A stretch of DNA of 64,000 nucleotides from Candidatus Flexifilum affinis (GTDB taxonomy: Bacteria; Chloroflexota; Anaerolineae; Aggregatilineales; Phototrophicaceae). Below are positions 49,142 through 58,248 of this stretch, one piece after another; the first letter of the stretch is position 1; each line of letters starts with the position of its first letter. Position numbers and translations under genes: made by a program. The notes under the pieces are model-generated. The model saw only the letters and a list, made by a program, of their open reading frames with translations. It was not told where the DNA came from and did not search any database. The stretch is taken from NCBI GenBank assembly GCA_016713325.1, contig JADJPJ010000011.1:1-64000 (forward strand), in the 5' to 3' direction.

Positions 49142-49357
49142 CTACGCACCCCGCTCCACGAGCGTATCGTCGAGCATGGAGAGAATGCTTTCACCCGTGA
49201 TGAAGACGCGGCGCATCCCATGCGGTTTGCTGACACGCAGGTGTCCGTTCTTCACCAAGCGCTTCAAAGTGCTCAGGCTGATGCCGAGCGCTTCGGCCGC
49301 CTCTTGACGGGAGTACACTCTCCCCTCTTCGATGCGAGGCTTCAACGCTTGTGTCAT
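49142..49357 (-). CDS. excisionase/MerR-like helix-turn-helix protein
   Basis: A 71-residue DNA-binding protein of the excisionase type: YSRQEAAEALGISLSTLKRL followed by VKNGHLRVSKPHGMRRVFI, the usual wing. AAAGGAGTAGGGA precedes the ATG. It heads the small-protein cassette and probably regulates it. Excisionases often belong to mobile elements, but no integrase lies nearby. Confidence 0.8.
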   Translation of the reverse strand: MTQALKPRIEEGRVYSRQEAAEALGISLSTLKRLVKNGHLRVSKPHGMRRVFITGESILSMLDDTLVERGA

Positions 49358-49635
49358 TCCCTACTCCTTTCGTTTCATCTGCCCGAATGGTTCATTTCGG
49401 GGACGCCGGCGGCGTCTAAACTGGTGACAGGCTGCTTTGCCTGTTGGTTCGCTTTGTGTACCGCTTTTTACGTGCGGGCTCGTGACGCACATAGAGCCAT
49501 GCAGGAAAGGCATTCCCACACGACAACAGACTAACATGGATCGAGATGCTTGTCAAGCAGTGTGTATCGTTTTCAAGAAGAGTTAATGGTCCACATTGGG
49601 TCAGAGAGATTACGGACGGGGTCGCCTTTCCGTAA

Positions 49636-50385
49636 TCACACCAGATGTTCACCCCCGTCCACGGCGAAAACGGCCCCGGTGATGAAGTCGTTCGCGGCCA
49701 GAAAGAGGGCGGCGCGGGCCGCATCCTCGGGTGCCCCCCAGCGGCCAAGCGGCAGGCGTTCCGCCGTCGCGCGGATCGACGCGGCATTGCGATCGTTCTC
49801 CGGAAGCACGGGGCCGAGCACCAGGCAGTTGGCGCGAATCTGATGCCGGGCCAGTGCCTTGGCCGTGACCTGGGTCAGCATGATCAGCCCGGCTTTGCTG
49901 ACGCTGTGCTGCGGCCGTTCGCTCCATGGCTGGAGGCCGCTGTTGTCGGCGATGTTGATGATACAGCCGGCGATCTGCCGGTCGCGCATCATCCGCCCGG
50001 CCATCTGCGTACACCAGAACGGCGCGCGCAGATTCACTGCCAGGGCTTCGTCCCAGTCTTCCGCCGGCAGGTCGAGCAGATCGCCGCCGAGGAAGACGCT
50101 GGCGCTGTTGACGAGTACGTCCAGGCGGCCGCAGCGCGCCTCGATTTCCCGAAACATGGCCTGCGTCGAGCCGTGGTCGCGCAGATCGGCTTTGACGATG
50201 ACCGGCGCGATACCGCCCGCGGCGGCTACCTCGCGGGTTGTCGCTTCGGCGTCGGCGTCGGACCGGCTGTGGTGAATGACGACGCGCGCCCCGGCCGCGG
50301 CAAAGGTCAGCGCGAAGGCGCGCCCGACCCGACGTGCGCCGCCCGTGACGAGGACCACCTTTTCCTTCAGATGCTGTTCCGTCAT
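49636..50385 (-). CDS. short-chain dehydrogenase/reductase, pteridine-reductase-like
   Basis: A 249-residue SDR. The cofactor motif is VVLVTGGARRVGRAFA with an NADPH-type region VVIHHSRSDADAE, followed by VLVNSAS and INIADNSG. In the YxxxK position the sequence is HSVSK, so the catalytic lysine remains but the tyrosine is histidine. The upstream frame reaches 50541, but ATG 50385 fits the family N-terminus. A GATTACGGA/TCCGTAATC stem overlaps its end. Confidence 0.85.
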   Translation of the reverse strand: MTEQHLKEKVVLVTGGARRVGRAFALTFAAAGARVVIHHSRSDADAEATTREVAAAGGIAPVIVKADLRDHGSTQAMFREIEARCGRLDVLVNSASVFLGGDLLDLPAEDWDEALAVNLRAPFWCTQMAGRMMRDRQIAGCIINIADNSGLQPWSERPQHSVSKAGLIMLTQVTAKALARHQIRANCLVLGPVLPENDRNAASIRATAERLPLGRWGAPEDAARAALFLAANDFITGAVFAVDGGEHLV

Positions 50386-50481
50386 TTCCCGCCTCGCGGT
50401 TTGTTCCATCGATTTGTGCCGTGTACAATCCAAGCATAACGCAGTTCCTGACCGACAGGCACCACAGGAAAGATCCGGCTC

Positions 50482-51548
50482 ATGCACGTCTTCATCTCCT
50501 ACTCGCACGAGGACCTTGACTTCGCACAGAACGTCAAGCACGAACTGGAGCGCCGCCGCATCCCGGTGTGGATCGACGAGCTGACTCCGGCCGGCGACGA
50601 CTGGCGGCAGGATATCGAAGAAGCGCTGCGTCGTGCCTATTCCCTGGTGCTGATTATCACGCCGGACGCGATGGAATCGCAGTACGTGACCTATGAATGG
50701 GCGTTCGCGCTGGGGCGGAGGTGCCGGTGGTGCCGCTGCTGCGCAAGAAGGGCGACATTCACGCCCGCCTGAATGGCATGCAGCACCTCGACTTCACCTC
50801 GTCCAAGAATCGCCCCTGGGACGAACTGGCCGAACGCCTAAACGCCATGCAGGAGCAGCGGGCGCCCGTCAGCACCGGCAATCTTGAAGAAGCCCTGCGC
50901 AGTCGCCAGGGCGAAACGCGCGCCGCTGCGATTCGCCTGCTGCGTAAGCTGACCGATCGCGAGTCGCTGGGGTTGGTGGAAGGGCTGCTCTTCCCGGAAA
51001 ACCACGGCGTGCGCTACACCAGCGACGTGCGCAAAGCGGCCGTCGACGCGCTTGGCAACATGGGCGAAGCAGCCTTACGTCCGCTGCTGCGCACCCTCGT
51101 GCACACCGACAAGAGCATCCGCTATCTGGCGGCCTCGAAAGTCGCCGCCCTGGGCGATGTGGCCGTCCCCGACTTGCTCAAAATTCTGGAATCGACCGAT
51201 ATCGACGCGCGCCTGCGGGCGACCTGGATCCTCGGCGAGATCGGCAGCCCGGCGGCGGTCGACGCGCTGGTGCGCCGGTTGAGCGATCGGGACAGCATGC
51301 CCACTTACCGCAAGCGCGTCTGTGATGGCGCGGCCGATGCCCTCATCACGATTGGTACGCCGGAGGCGCTGAAGCAGGCGACGGGCTATTGGGAGAGCCA
51401 GCTCACAAGCAAGCGCAAGCACTGGTCCAAGGACCACGACATGCGCCTGAGTGACTACGCCGCGGAACGTCTGCTGGACATCAACACGCCCGAGTCGAAG
51501 AAAGCGCTGGAGAAGTGGCGTCGCGATCAGGACAAAGAGCAGGGGTGA
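50482..51548 (+). CDS. TIR-HEAT repeat protein, frameshifted
   Basis: The N-terminal TIR domain (residues 1 to about 115) begins MHVFISYSHEDLDFAQNVKH, with PVWIDELTPAGDDWRQDIEE and YSLVLIITPDAMESQYVTYE. The glutamate in TYEW is at the expected NADase position. The frame breaks in the GGGG run near 50710; one base restores EVPVVPLLRKKGDIH and the end of the TIR fold. HEAT-like repeats follow (VRKAAVDALGNMGEAALRPL, IRYLAASKVAALGDVAVPDL, LRATWILGEIGSPAAVDALV). About 355 residues when joined. It lies 106 bases ahead of a membrane Ser/Thr kinase on the same strand. Confidence 0.82.
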
Positions 51549-51654
51549 GCGGCGCCGTTCAAGCATTGTTCAGGTTTTCACCGGACCCTGTAACGTTGCG
51601 CTATAATCCGCTCCATACGGCGGTAATCGAAGCACTCGGGGACGAGTCGGCGTC

Positions 51655-53484
51655 ATGTCGGATACGCTCATCGGAAAAAAGCTCGGCGACTACGTCATAC
51701 AGGAAATTCTGGGACGAGGAGGTATGGCGCATGTCTACCGGGGCTACGATCCGAATCTCCAGCGTTTCGCCGCCGTCAAAGTTATCGACTCAAAAATGCT
51801 CGCCAAGGGCAACGAGGAAGAATATCGCGCCCGGTTCCGCCGCGAAGCCCGCGCGATCGCCCGCCTGACGCATCCCAACATCGTCGGCGTCTATCAGTTC
51901 GGTGAATTCGACAGCATGTACTACATGGCGATGGAATTCATCGACGGGCGCGACCTGGGATTGATTCTCAAAGAACTGGCGCTTCGAGGCGAGAAGCTGC
52001 CTCCTCGCCAGATCGTGCGCATCATCCACGACATTGCCTCCGCCCTCGACTATGCCCATGCGGCCAACGTGATTCACCGCGATGTGAAGCCGTCGAACAT
52101 CATGGTCACGTCTGATGGGCGGGCCGTGCTGACTGATTTCGGATTGGCGCTCGACGTGCCGGAAGGGACAGGCGGCAACACCTTCGGAAGCGCCCACTAC
52201 ATCGCGCCGGAACAGGCCATCTCGTCGCGCAATGCCGTGCCGCAGAGCGATCTGTACTCGCTGGGAATCGTGCTGTATCAGATGGTCACGGGGCGCGTGC
52301 CCTTTGACGATGCCTCCGCCATGAGCGTGGCACTCAAGCACCTCAGCGATCCGCCGCCGCCGCCGCGCATGGTCGATCCGCAGGTTTCGGTGGCCGTTGA
52401 ACAGGTGATTCTGCGTATCCTGGAGAAAGAACCGAGCAAGCGCTACAAGAGCGGCGAACTCCTGGCGCGCTCGATCGAAGAAGCGATGCTGCACGGCGGC
52501 GATCGTGGGGAAGGGGTGGATTCGACCTCCTCGCGCCCATCACGCCTCTCGCCCCACGAGTCGATGACGGGTTCACCGCCGAAGCGTGCCACGCGCGAGA
52601 TGTCCACCGTCGGCCCGGACACCATCAGTCTCATTGACGAGAACGTGAAGGAGGCGCGCCGAGTCATCAGCACGGCGCGGACCACCCTGGAAGGGGATCG
52701 GCAGACGATCGCGCTGCCGGTGGTGGTGGGCGGCATTGTCGGGGCCGTGGCCCTCCTTCTGATCCTTCTGAATATGTTCAGCGGTCCGCCTCCGACACCG
52801 ACCGCTGTGGCCGCTGCGGTGACCCAGGACGGCACGCAGGCGCCGATCGTCGCCGCCGTGACGGAAACAGTTACCGCCGTGCCGCCTACGCCGACCGAGG
52901 CTTCTACTGCGGAGGAGTCGGCAACAGCCGCACCAGGTGATACGCTCGCTCCGTCAGAAACACTGGCCCCGACTCAGACCGACACATCCACTTCTCTTCC
53001 CAGCTCAACCTCCATTCCGACGCGCCCTCCGCCCACGGATACCCCGCCCGCGCCGATAGAAACGCCGACCCTGGTGGCCGGCAGCCTGTCTGGCGGCGTG
53101 GTCGTCAACCCGGAGGCGCCGCTGGTCCTGGTCTACGACGAGGATACGCTGGTGCTTTTCAACCGCTCGAATTCGCCGGTCAGTGTGAGCGGGCTGGTGT
53201 TTCGCCAGCAGACACCCAACGGGCTAATCAGCTTCGAGGCGACCACCTGGCAGACGGAGTACATCACCCGGCTTCCGGCAGGGGATTGTCTGATGCTGTG
53301 GCGCATTGGCATCCGTGAGGTGCCTGCGCCGGACTACTGCCGGGAACGTCAGGCGTGGTTCGCCGTGGGCACGCCGCGACGCTTCTGGCTGAGCGGTGAC
53401 CCGAGCGCCACGTTCGACGTTTTCCGGTTCGGCAACAAGGTAGCGACCTGCCCGGTCAATCGCAGCGACTGTGGGGTATCTTAG
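51655..53484 (+). CDS. membrane Ser/Thr protein kinase with extracytoplasmic domain
   Basis: A 609-residue protein. The Hanks kinase domain has glycine loop LGRGGMAHVYRG (19-30), FAAVKVI, IHRDVKPSNIMV, LTDFGLAL and HYIAPEQA. A transmembrane helix (PVVVGGIVGAVALLLILLN, about 355-373) is followed outside by a Pro/Thr-rich linker and a 130-residue C-terminal domain (VVVNPEAPLVLVYDEDTLVL onward) with cysteines near its end (VATCPVNRSDCG). No PASTA repeats. The outer domain is a possible sensor. A TATAAT box lies at 51602. Confidence 0.92.
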   Translation: MSDTLIGKKLGDYVIQEILGRGGMAHVYRGYDPNLQRFAAVKVIDSKMLAKGNEEEYRARFRREARAIARLTHPNIVGVYQFGEFDSMYYMAMEFIDGRDLGLILKELALRGEKLPPRQIVRIIHDIASALDYAHAANVIHRDVKPSNIMVTSDGRAVLTDFGLALDVPEGTGGNTFGSAHYIAPEQAISSRNAVPQSDLYSLGIVLYQMVTGRVPFDDASAMSVALKHLSDPPPPPRMVDPQVSVAVEQVILRILEKEPSKRYKSGELLARSIEEAMLHGGDRGEGVDSTSSRPSRLSPHESMTGSPPKRATREMSTVGPDTISLIDENVKEARRVISTARTTLEGDRQTIALPVVVGGIVGAVALLLILLNMFSGPPPTPTAVAAAVTQDGTQAPIVAAVTETVTAVPPTPTEASTAEESATAAPGDTLAPSETLAPTQTDTSTSLPSSTSIPTRPPPTDTPPAPIETPTLVAGSLSGGVVVNPEAPLVLVYDEDTLVLFNRSNSPVSVSGLVFRQQTPNGLISFEATTWQTEYITRLPAGDCLMLWRIGIREVPAPDYCRERQAWFAVGTPRRFWLSGDPSATFDVFRFGNKVATCPVNRSDCGVS

Positions 53485-53586
53485 CGAAGGAACGAGAAAC
53501 GCGATGATTGAGGGAGTACTCGGGTACTTTGGCCGCTGCTCCCTACCGTCAACGCCGTATTTCTTGTCTGTCTGTGTGGATTCTGC

Positions 53587-55524
53587 TTACTTGGCCCCGT
53601 TGCATGTCACCGGCACTTCCACCACCAGCTCATTCATGAAACTGCCGTCATCACGCTGGGAGTACAGCCCATATCGGACGGTCTTGCCTGCGGACAGGCG
53701 CGGCAGCGAATAGAAGTCGCGCACGATTTCCCCCTGGCTCCAGGAGGAGATGGGTCGCCAGCCATAGACCGGCGCCCGCTGGTCGTCCTGGACCATCACG
53801 TTGCCATCGCTGTCGAGCAGGTGAACGAATACGCTGAGATCGCGCTTCGGTTTCTCATGGGCGATCCAGTTGACCTCCAGCACCAGATCGAGTGGTGTGC
53901 AGGAGAGCCGGTGGGTATAGACACTGACCCCGCCGGCCGCGCCAGCGACGGGCATCGTGGATGGGAGGTGGTCGGGATGAGTGGTGATCTCCACCAGATC
54001 CGGCGCCACCGCGTTCAGATAGATCGGCTCGCCGATCTGCGCCTCCCACCACTCCGGAGGCTGACGGTAGAAGGTGTAGGAAGGGGTGACCAGTGAACCT
54101 TCGGCCAGGATGGCGCGATAATCGGCTTTGTGATCGACCAGATCGACACCGGGAAGGGCACCAAGCACCGATCGGGCGAACCCGACGGCGAAGTACCTGG
54201 GTCCCCAGGCCATCATCAAAGTGGACCCCGGCGGCGTGTGCTGGGCCAGCGCGATGGTCTCCAGACCGGTTCGGTCGGTAGTCAGCGAGAGAATGAATGG
54301 CTGATTGGCCGCGTAGAAGGCCAGGGCGCATAGCGCCGTCACGACGACGAGCGCCACACGCGGTAGAACCTCGGCCCGCGCAGTGAGCCGAGCGGCCTTT
54401 TCCGCAAAGCTGGCGTCGGCGGACACCGTCAGGAACTGATCGGCCAGGAACAGCCAGCCAAAGGCCAGGCTGAAGGTCGCCGCCAGAATCAGCGCCGACA
54501 GGATATCGGTATAGAACAGACAATGGAAGAGATAGGCCGCCGCGCCGGACAGCAGCAGCGTCACGGCCGCGCGCCGAGTCGCCGGGCGAAGCGCGCCGGC
54601 AACCAGCCCGATCATGCCGAGGAGAACGCCCGCCCACGACAGATCGGTCAGAATCGTGTCGGTGACCAGCCGGAAATTGGCGATCACGCCGTCCAGCGTC
54701 GCGGGCATGCCAATGAACCGCGACGCTTCGGTGCCGATGAACTGATCCCACAATCCCTGAAACGTGTTCGGGTTGCCGTAGACCCAGGGGGCATTGGCGT
54801 CCGCACGCAGCATCATGTAACCGTAGGGCACCAGACCGATCAAACCCAGCGCCAGCAGCGCGACGAGATGGAGCGGGCGGCGACGCAGCAGGGCCAGCAG
54901 GTCCGGGTAGAGGGCGTAGAGCAGGGCGGGGATCAGGGTGATCAAGGCGCGATGGTGCCCGAGCGCGATGCCGCCAAGCAACGCCAGCCAGTAGAGCCGA
55001 CCGGGGATCGGCGGGCGACACAGGGCGAGAAAGAGGAGGGTGGCCATCACGAAAAGCGTCATGGAATAGATTTCGGCGATGACCTGGTGGATCCAGACCG
55101 TCCGGGTCAGGCCGTAGACCACGATCAGACAGGCGGCGGTCAGCCAGCGCCGCTGTGGGGTGACGTGCCGGGCCAGCACGAACATCACGGTAAGGGCGCC
55201 CAGACCCCAGAGCAGCGAGACGAGCGCCGGCGCAGTCGCCGCCGGGATGCCGAAGGCCTTGAGGACGGTCACGGCAATGCTGCCAGTCATGGTAAAGAGG
55301 GGATACCCGGTCGCGTGCAGCGTCCCCCAGACGTTCAGCACGATCTGCGTCTCACCCACGTCGATCATGTAGTAGTGCTCGGACCCGTTGGGAATGGTCT
55401 GGAGCGTTGAAAGATACACCCCCAGAAGGAGGAGCAGCGCCCCGGAGAAGAGGAGGAGTAGTTCGCGTGCGGGCCGGCGAGACATGAAGGATTGTTGCTG
55501 AGACATGGATGAGAACGATCGCAT
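53587..55524 (-). CDS. DUF2723-like multi-spanning membrane protein
   Basis: A 645-residue membrane protein with about ten helices in the first 430 residues and an extracytoplasmic C-terminal domain (DLSVFVHLLDSDGNVMVQDD). The N-terminal layout YYMIDVGETQIVLNVWGTLH and HATGYPLFTMTG resembles DUF2723/PMT-like glycosyltransferase superfamily proteins, where an acidic residue in the first loop is catalytic. A role in surface glycosylation is plausible. ATG 55506 is an alternative start. Confidence 0.7.
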   Translation of the reverse strand: MRSFSSMSQQQSFMSRRPARELLLLFSGALLLLLGVYLSTLQTIPNGSEHYYMIDVGETQIVLNVWGTLHATGYPLFTMTGSIAVTVLKAFGIPAATAPALVSLLWGLGALTVMFVLARHVTPQRRWLTAACLIVVYGLTRTVWIHQVIAEIYSMTLFVMATLLFLALCRPPIPGRLYWLALLGGIALGHHRALITLIPALLYALYPDLLALLRRRPLHLVALLALGLIGLVPYGYMMLRADANAPWVYGNPNTFQGLWDQFIGTEASRFIGMPATLDGVIANFRLVTDTILTDLSWAGVLLGMIGLVAGALRPATRRAAVTLLLSGAAAYLFHCLFYTDILSALILAATFSLAFGWLFLADQFLTVSADASFAEKAARLTARAEVLPRVALVVVTALCALAFYAANQPFILSLTTDRTGLETIALAQHTPPGSTLMMAWGPRYFAVGFARSVLGALPGVDLVDHKADYRAILAEGSLVTPSYTFYRQPPEWWEAQIGEPIYLNAVAPDLVEITTHPDHLPSTMPVAGAAGGVSVYTHRLSCTPLDLVLEVNWIAHEKPKRDLSVFVHLLDSDGNVMVQDDQRAPVYGWRPISSWSQGEIVRDFYSLPRLSAGKTVRYGLYSQRDDGSFMNELVVEVPVTCNGAK

Positions 55525-55616
55525 GGTTGACCACTATTGGATGCCGCGTTATTGGAATTCTCATCCAAGACCATTACAGTCACATGAGAGCCTTATTGTG
55601 AGAACAGGAACAAACG

Positions 55617-56111
55617 ATGGTCTCTATCGGTGAACTTGCCCCCGACTTCGAACTCACCAACCAGGACGGGGCACGCGTCCGGCTGAGCGATCTGCGCGGG
55701 CGCAATGTCGTTCTCTTCGCCTTCCCAAAGGCCAACGAGATGTCGGTGGGCTGCAACACCCAGGCCTGCGGTTTTCAGGATGAAACGCCGCGCATCGAGG
55801 CTGCCAACGCCGTCGTAATGGGCATCAGCCCGGACGCGGTCGCGCAGATGAAGAAGTGGCACAAAGCGCGTAAATTGACGTACGATCTGCTTTCCGACCC
55901 GGAACACGACATGCTCGGGCCGTACGGCGCCTGGGGGATTCCTCTGCTCGGCATCGTGAAGATGCCAATGGTCAACCGGTCGTACTGGGTGATCGATGCC
56001 GATGGCCGCATCGTCGACATGCAGATCAACGCCGGCCCGGGGGAAAGCGTCAAGAAGGCGCTGGCGGCGCTTGACCGCCTCGGCGCCGCGCAGTCGCAGC
56101 GAACGAAATAA
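55617..56111 (+). CDS. peroxiredoxin, BCP/PrxQ-like
   Basis: A 164-residue thiol peroxidase with the peroxidatic Cys46 and resolving Cys51 in SVGCNTQACGF, the spacing of PrxQ/BCP enzymes. The usual Thr after the first cysteine is Asn here, which could lower activity. First of a tandem pair. Confidence 0.85.
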   Translation: MVSIGELAPDFELTNQDGARVRLSDLRGRNVVLFAFPKANEMSVGCNTQACGFQDETPRIEAANAVVMGISPDAVAQMKKWHKARKLTYDLLSDPEHDMLGPYGAWGIPLLGIVKMPMVNRSYWVIDADGRIVDMQINAGPGESVKKALAALDRLGAAQSQRTK

Positions 56112-56141
56112 GTCGGTTTCAGCACTCAGGAGAAGAGGAAA

Positions 56142-56600
56142 ATGCCGAAACAGGGTGAGAAGGCGCCAGATTTCGAACTGGTGAACCAGGATGGCAAGAA
56201 GGTCAAGCTGAGCGATTACTCGGGCAAGCGCGTTGTCATGTTTGCTTACCCCAAAGCCGGCACCAGCGGTTGCACCACGCAGGCCTGCGGCTTCCGCGAT
56301 CAGTTCCCGCGCTTCGATGCCAACAATATCGTCGTTCTGGGCCTCAGCCCGGACGAACCCAAGGCGCTGAGCAAGTGGAAGACGGCGGAAAATCTGCCGT
56401 ACGATCTGCTCTCTGACCCCGACCATAAGGTGCTCGAAGCCTGGGGAGCCTGGGGCGAGAAGTCGATGTATGGCAAGAATTACGAGGGCGTCATTCGCTC
56501 CCACTGGATTATTGACGAGAACGGCGTCATATTGGACGAACAGTTGAACGTCAAGCCGGTGGAAAGCGTGGAGAAAGCCGTGCACGCCTTCGGCTGGTAG
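56142..56600 (+). CDS. bcp: peroxiredoxin, BCP/PrxQ-like
   Basis: A 152-residue peroxiredoxin with canonical TSGCTTQACGFRD (Cys44, Cys49) and GVIRSHWIIDENGVI. Reduces hydroperoxides using thioredoxin. It follows its paralogue by 30 bases with AGGAGAAGAGG ahead of the ATG, so both are likely cotranscribed. Confidence 0.92.
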   Translation: MPKQGEKAPDFELVNQDGKKVKLSDYSGKRVVMFAYPKAGTSGCTTQACGFRDQFPRFDANNIVVLGLSPDEPKALSKWKTAENLPYDLLSDPDHKVLEAWGAWGEKSMYGKNYEGVIRSHWIIDENGVILDEQLNVKPVESVEKAVHAFGW

Positions 56601-56643
56601 CCGTCATCGGCTGCCCTTCGCCTCTTGAACGGATCGGGACTTC

Positions 56644-58181
56644 ATGACCGCCTACATTCTCGCCCACGACCTTGGCACCAGTGGCGACAAAGCCACCCTG
56701 TATGACCGCGAGGGCCGTCTGGCCGCCAGCGCCTTCGCCGGTTATGCCACCGACTACCTGTCCGCTGGGCGCGTCGAGCAGGATGTCGAGGATTGGTGGG
56801 CGGCGGTCTGTTCGACGACGCGGCAGCTCCTAGCGACCCGTGGCGTCGATGCGTCGGAGATCGCCTGCGTGGTGTTCAGCGGGCACATGCAGGGCGTGGT
56901 GGCGGTCGATGCCGCGGCGCGGCCGCTGCGCAAGGCCATCATCTGGGCCGACCAGCGGGCGACGGCTGAGGCCGAACTGCTGCGCGAACGTGTCGGGGCG
57001 GAGGCCATCTACCAGATCACCGGCCATCGCCTGAGTCCGACCTACTCGCTGCCCAAGATCCTCTGGCTGCGCGCGCATGAGCCGGATCTGTTCCGCGATA
57101 CCTGCTGCTTCCTGCATGCCAAGGACGCCATCATCGCGCGGCTGACGGGCCAGTTTGCCACCGAACCGTCCGATGCCAGCGGCATGAACCTGTACGATCT
57201 GGCGGCGGGCGACTGGTCCGCCGCTATCCTCGACGCCGCCCAACTCGACACCCGCCGCCTGCCGCGGATCGTGCCGTCGACCACGGTGATCGGCACGGTG
57301 CTGCCGGATGCTGCTGAGGCCACCGGTCTGCGCGCGGGCACGCCGGTCGTAATGGGCGGCGGCGATGGCGCCTGCGCCTCAGTGGGGGCCGGATCGGTCG
57401 CGCCGGGGATCGGCTACAGCTACGTCGGATCCTCGTCGTGGATCGCCACGGCGTCCACGCAGCCGCTGCTCGACCCGGAGCAGCGTACCGTCACCTTTGG
57501 TCATGTCATTCCCGGCCTGCTGATCCACTGGGGACGATGCAGGCGGCCGGCGGGGCATATCAGTGGACGCGGGAACAGCTTGCCACGGTCGAAGAGGCAG
57601 CGGCCGCTACCGCCGCTGAAGCAGGCGGAGTCAGCGTCTACGAGCTGATGAACGCCACCGCCGAAGCCACCCCGCCGGGCGCCGACGGGCTGATCTTTCT
57701 GCCCTACTTGCTCGGCGAACGGGCGCCACGCTGGAACCCGCGCGCTCGCGGGGCATTCATCGGCCTGACCATGCAGCACGCACGCGCCCACATGATCCGC
57801 GCGGTGTTGGAAGGGGTGGCTCTGAACCTACGCGTGATCCTTAACATCCTCAACGGCCAGGGCGCAGGCATCGAGTCGCTGCGGGTGATCGGCGGCGGGG
57901 CGAGCGGACGCTTCTGGCGGCAGATCATGGCCGACGTGTATGGTATTCCGCTGCACCGGTTGGCTATCCTCGAAGAAGCGACCTCGATGGGCGCGGCGGT
58001 GGTCGGCGGTGTGGCGGTTGGCCTATATCCCGATTTCACCATGGCGCAGCACATGAACCCGATCGCCGACGAAGTGACTCCGGACTCAGCGAACGCCGAG
58101 GTGTATCGCAAGTCCGCTGCTGCTTTCGAGGCTGCCTATACGGGGCTGCTGCCGGTCTACGATCTGCTGGCGCAGGACTAA
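56644..58181 (+). CDS. FGGY-family carbohydrate kinase, xylulokinase-like, frameshifted
   Basis: An ATP-dependent sugar kinase. The N-terminal half has ILAHDLGTSGDKATLYDREG and FSGHMQGVVAVD, and the later half PYLLGERAPRWNPRARG and VIGGGASGRFWRQIMADV. The frame breaks in the GGGG run near 57532; one base joins LLIHWGTMQAAGG into a normal FGGY sequence of about 512 residues. No sugar-catabolic genes adjoin it, so the substrate is open. It is only distantly similar to the second kinase at 62180. Confidence 0.83.
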
Positions 58182-58215
58182 TCGGCCCACATGGAGTGGA
58201 CTGAAAGCGATCAAA

Positions 58216-58239
58216 GCCGGGCGGACACGTTCGCCCGGC
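58216..58239. terminator. stem-loop between convergent genes
   Basis: GCCGGGCG and CGCCCGGC with an 8-base loop lie between the FGGY kinase and TIR-WD40 stops. Confidence 0.6.
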
Positions 58240-58248
58240 CATACCGAT

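Noticed and set aside
50482..53484. Thoeris-type defence system
   Set aside because: No ThsA-like SLOG/NADase partner is adjacent; the partner is a Ser/Thr kinase.
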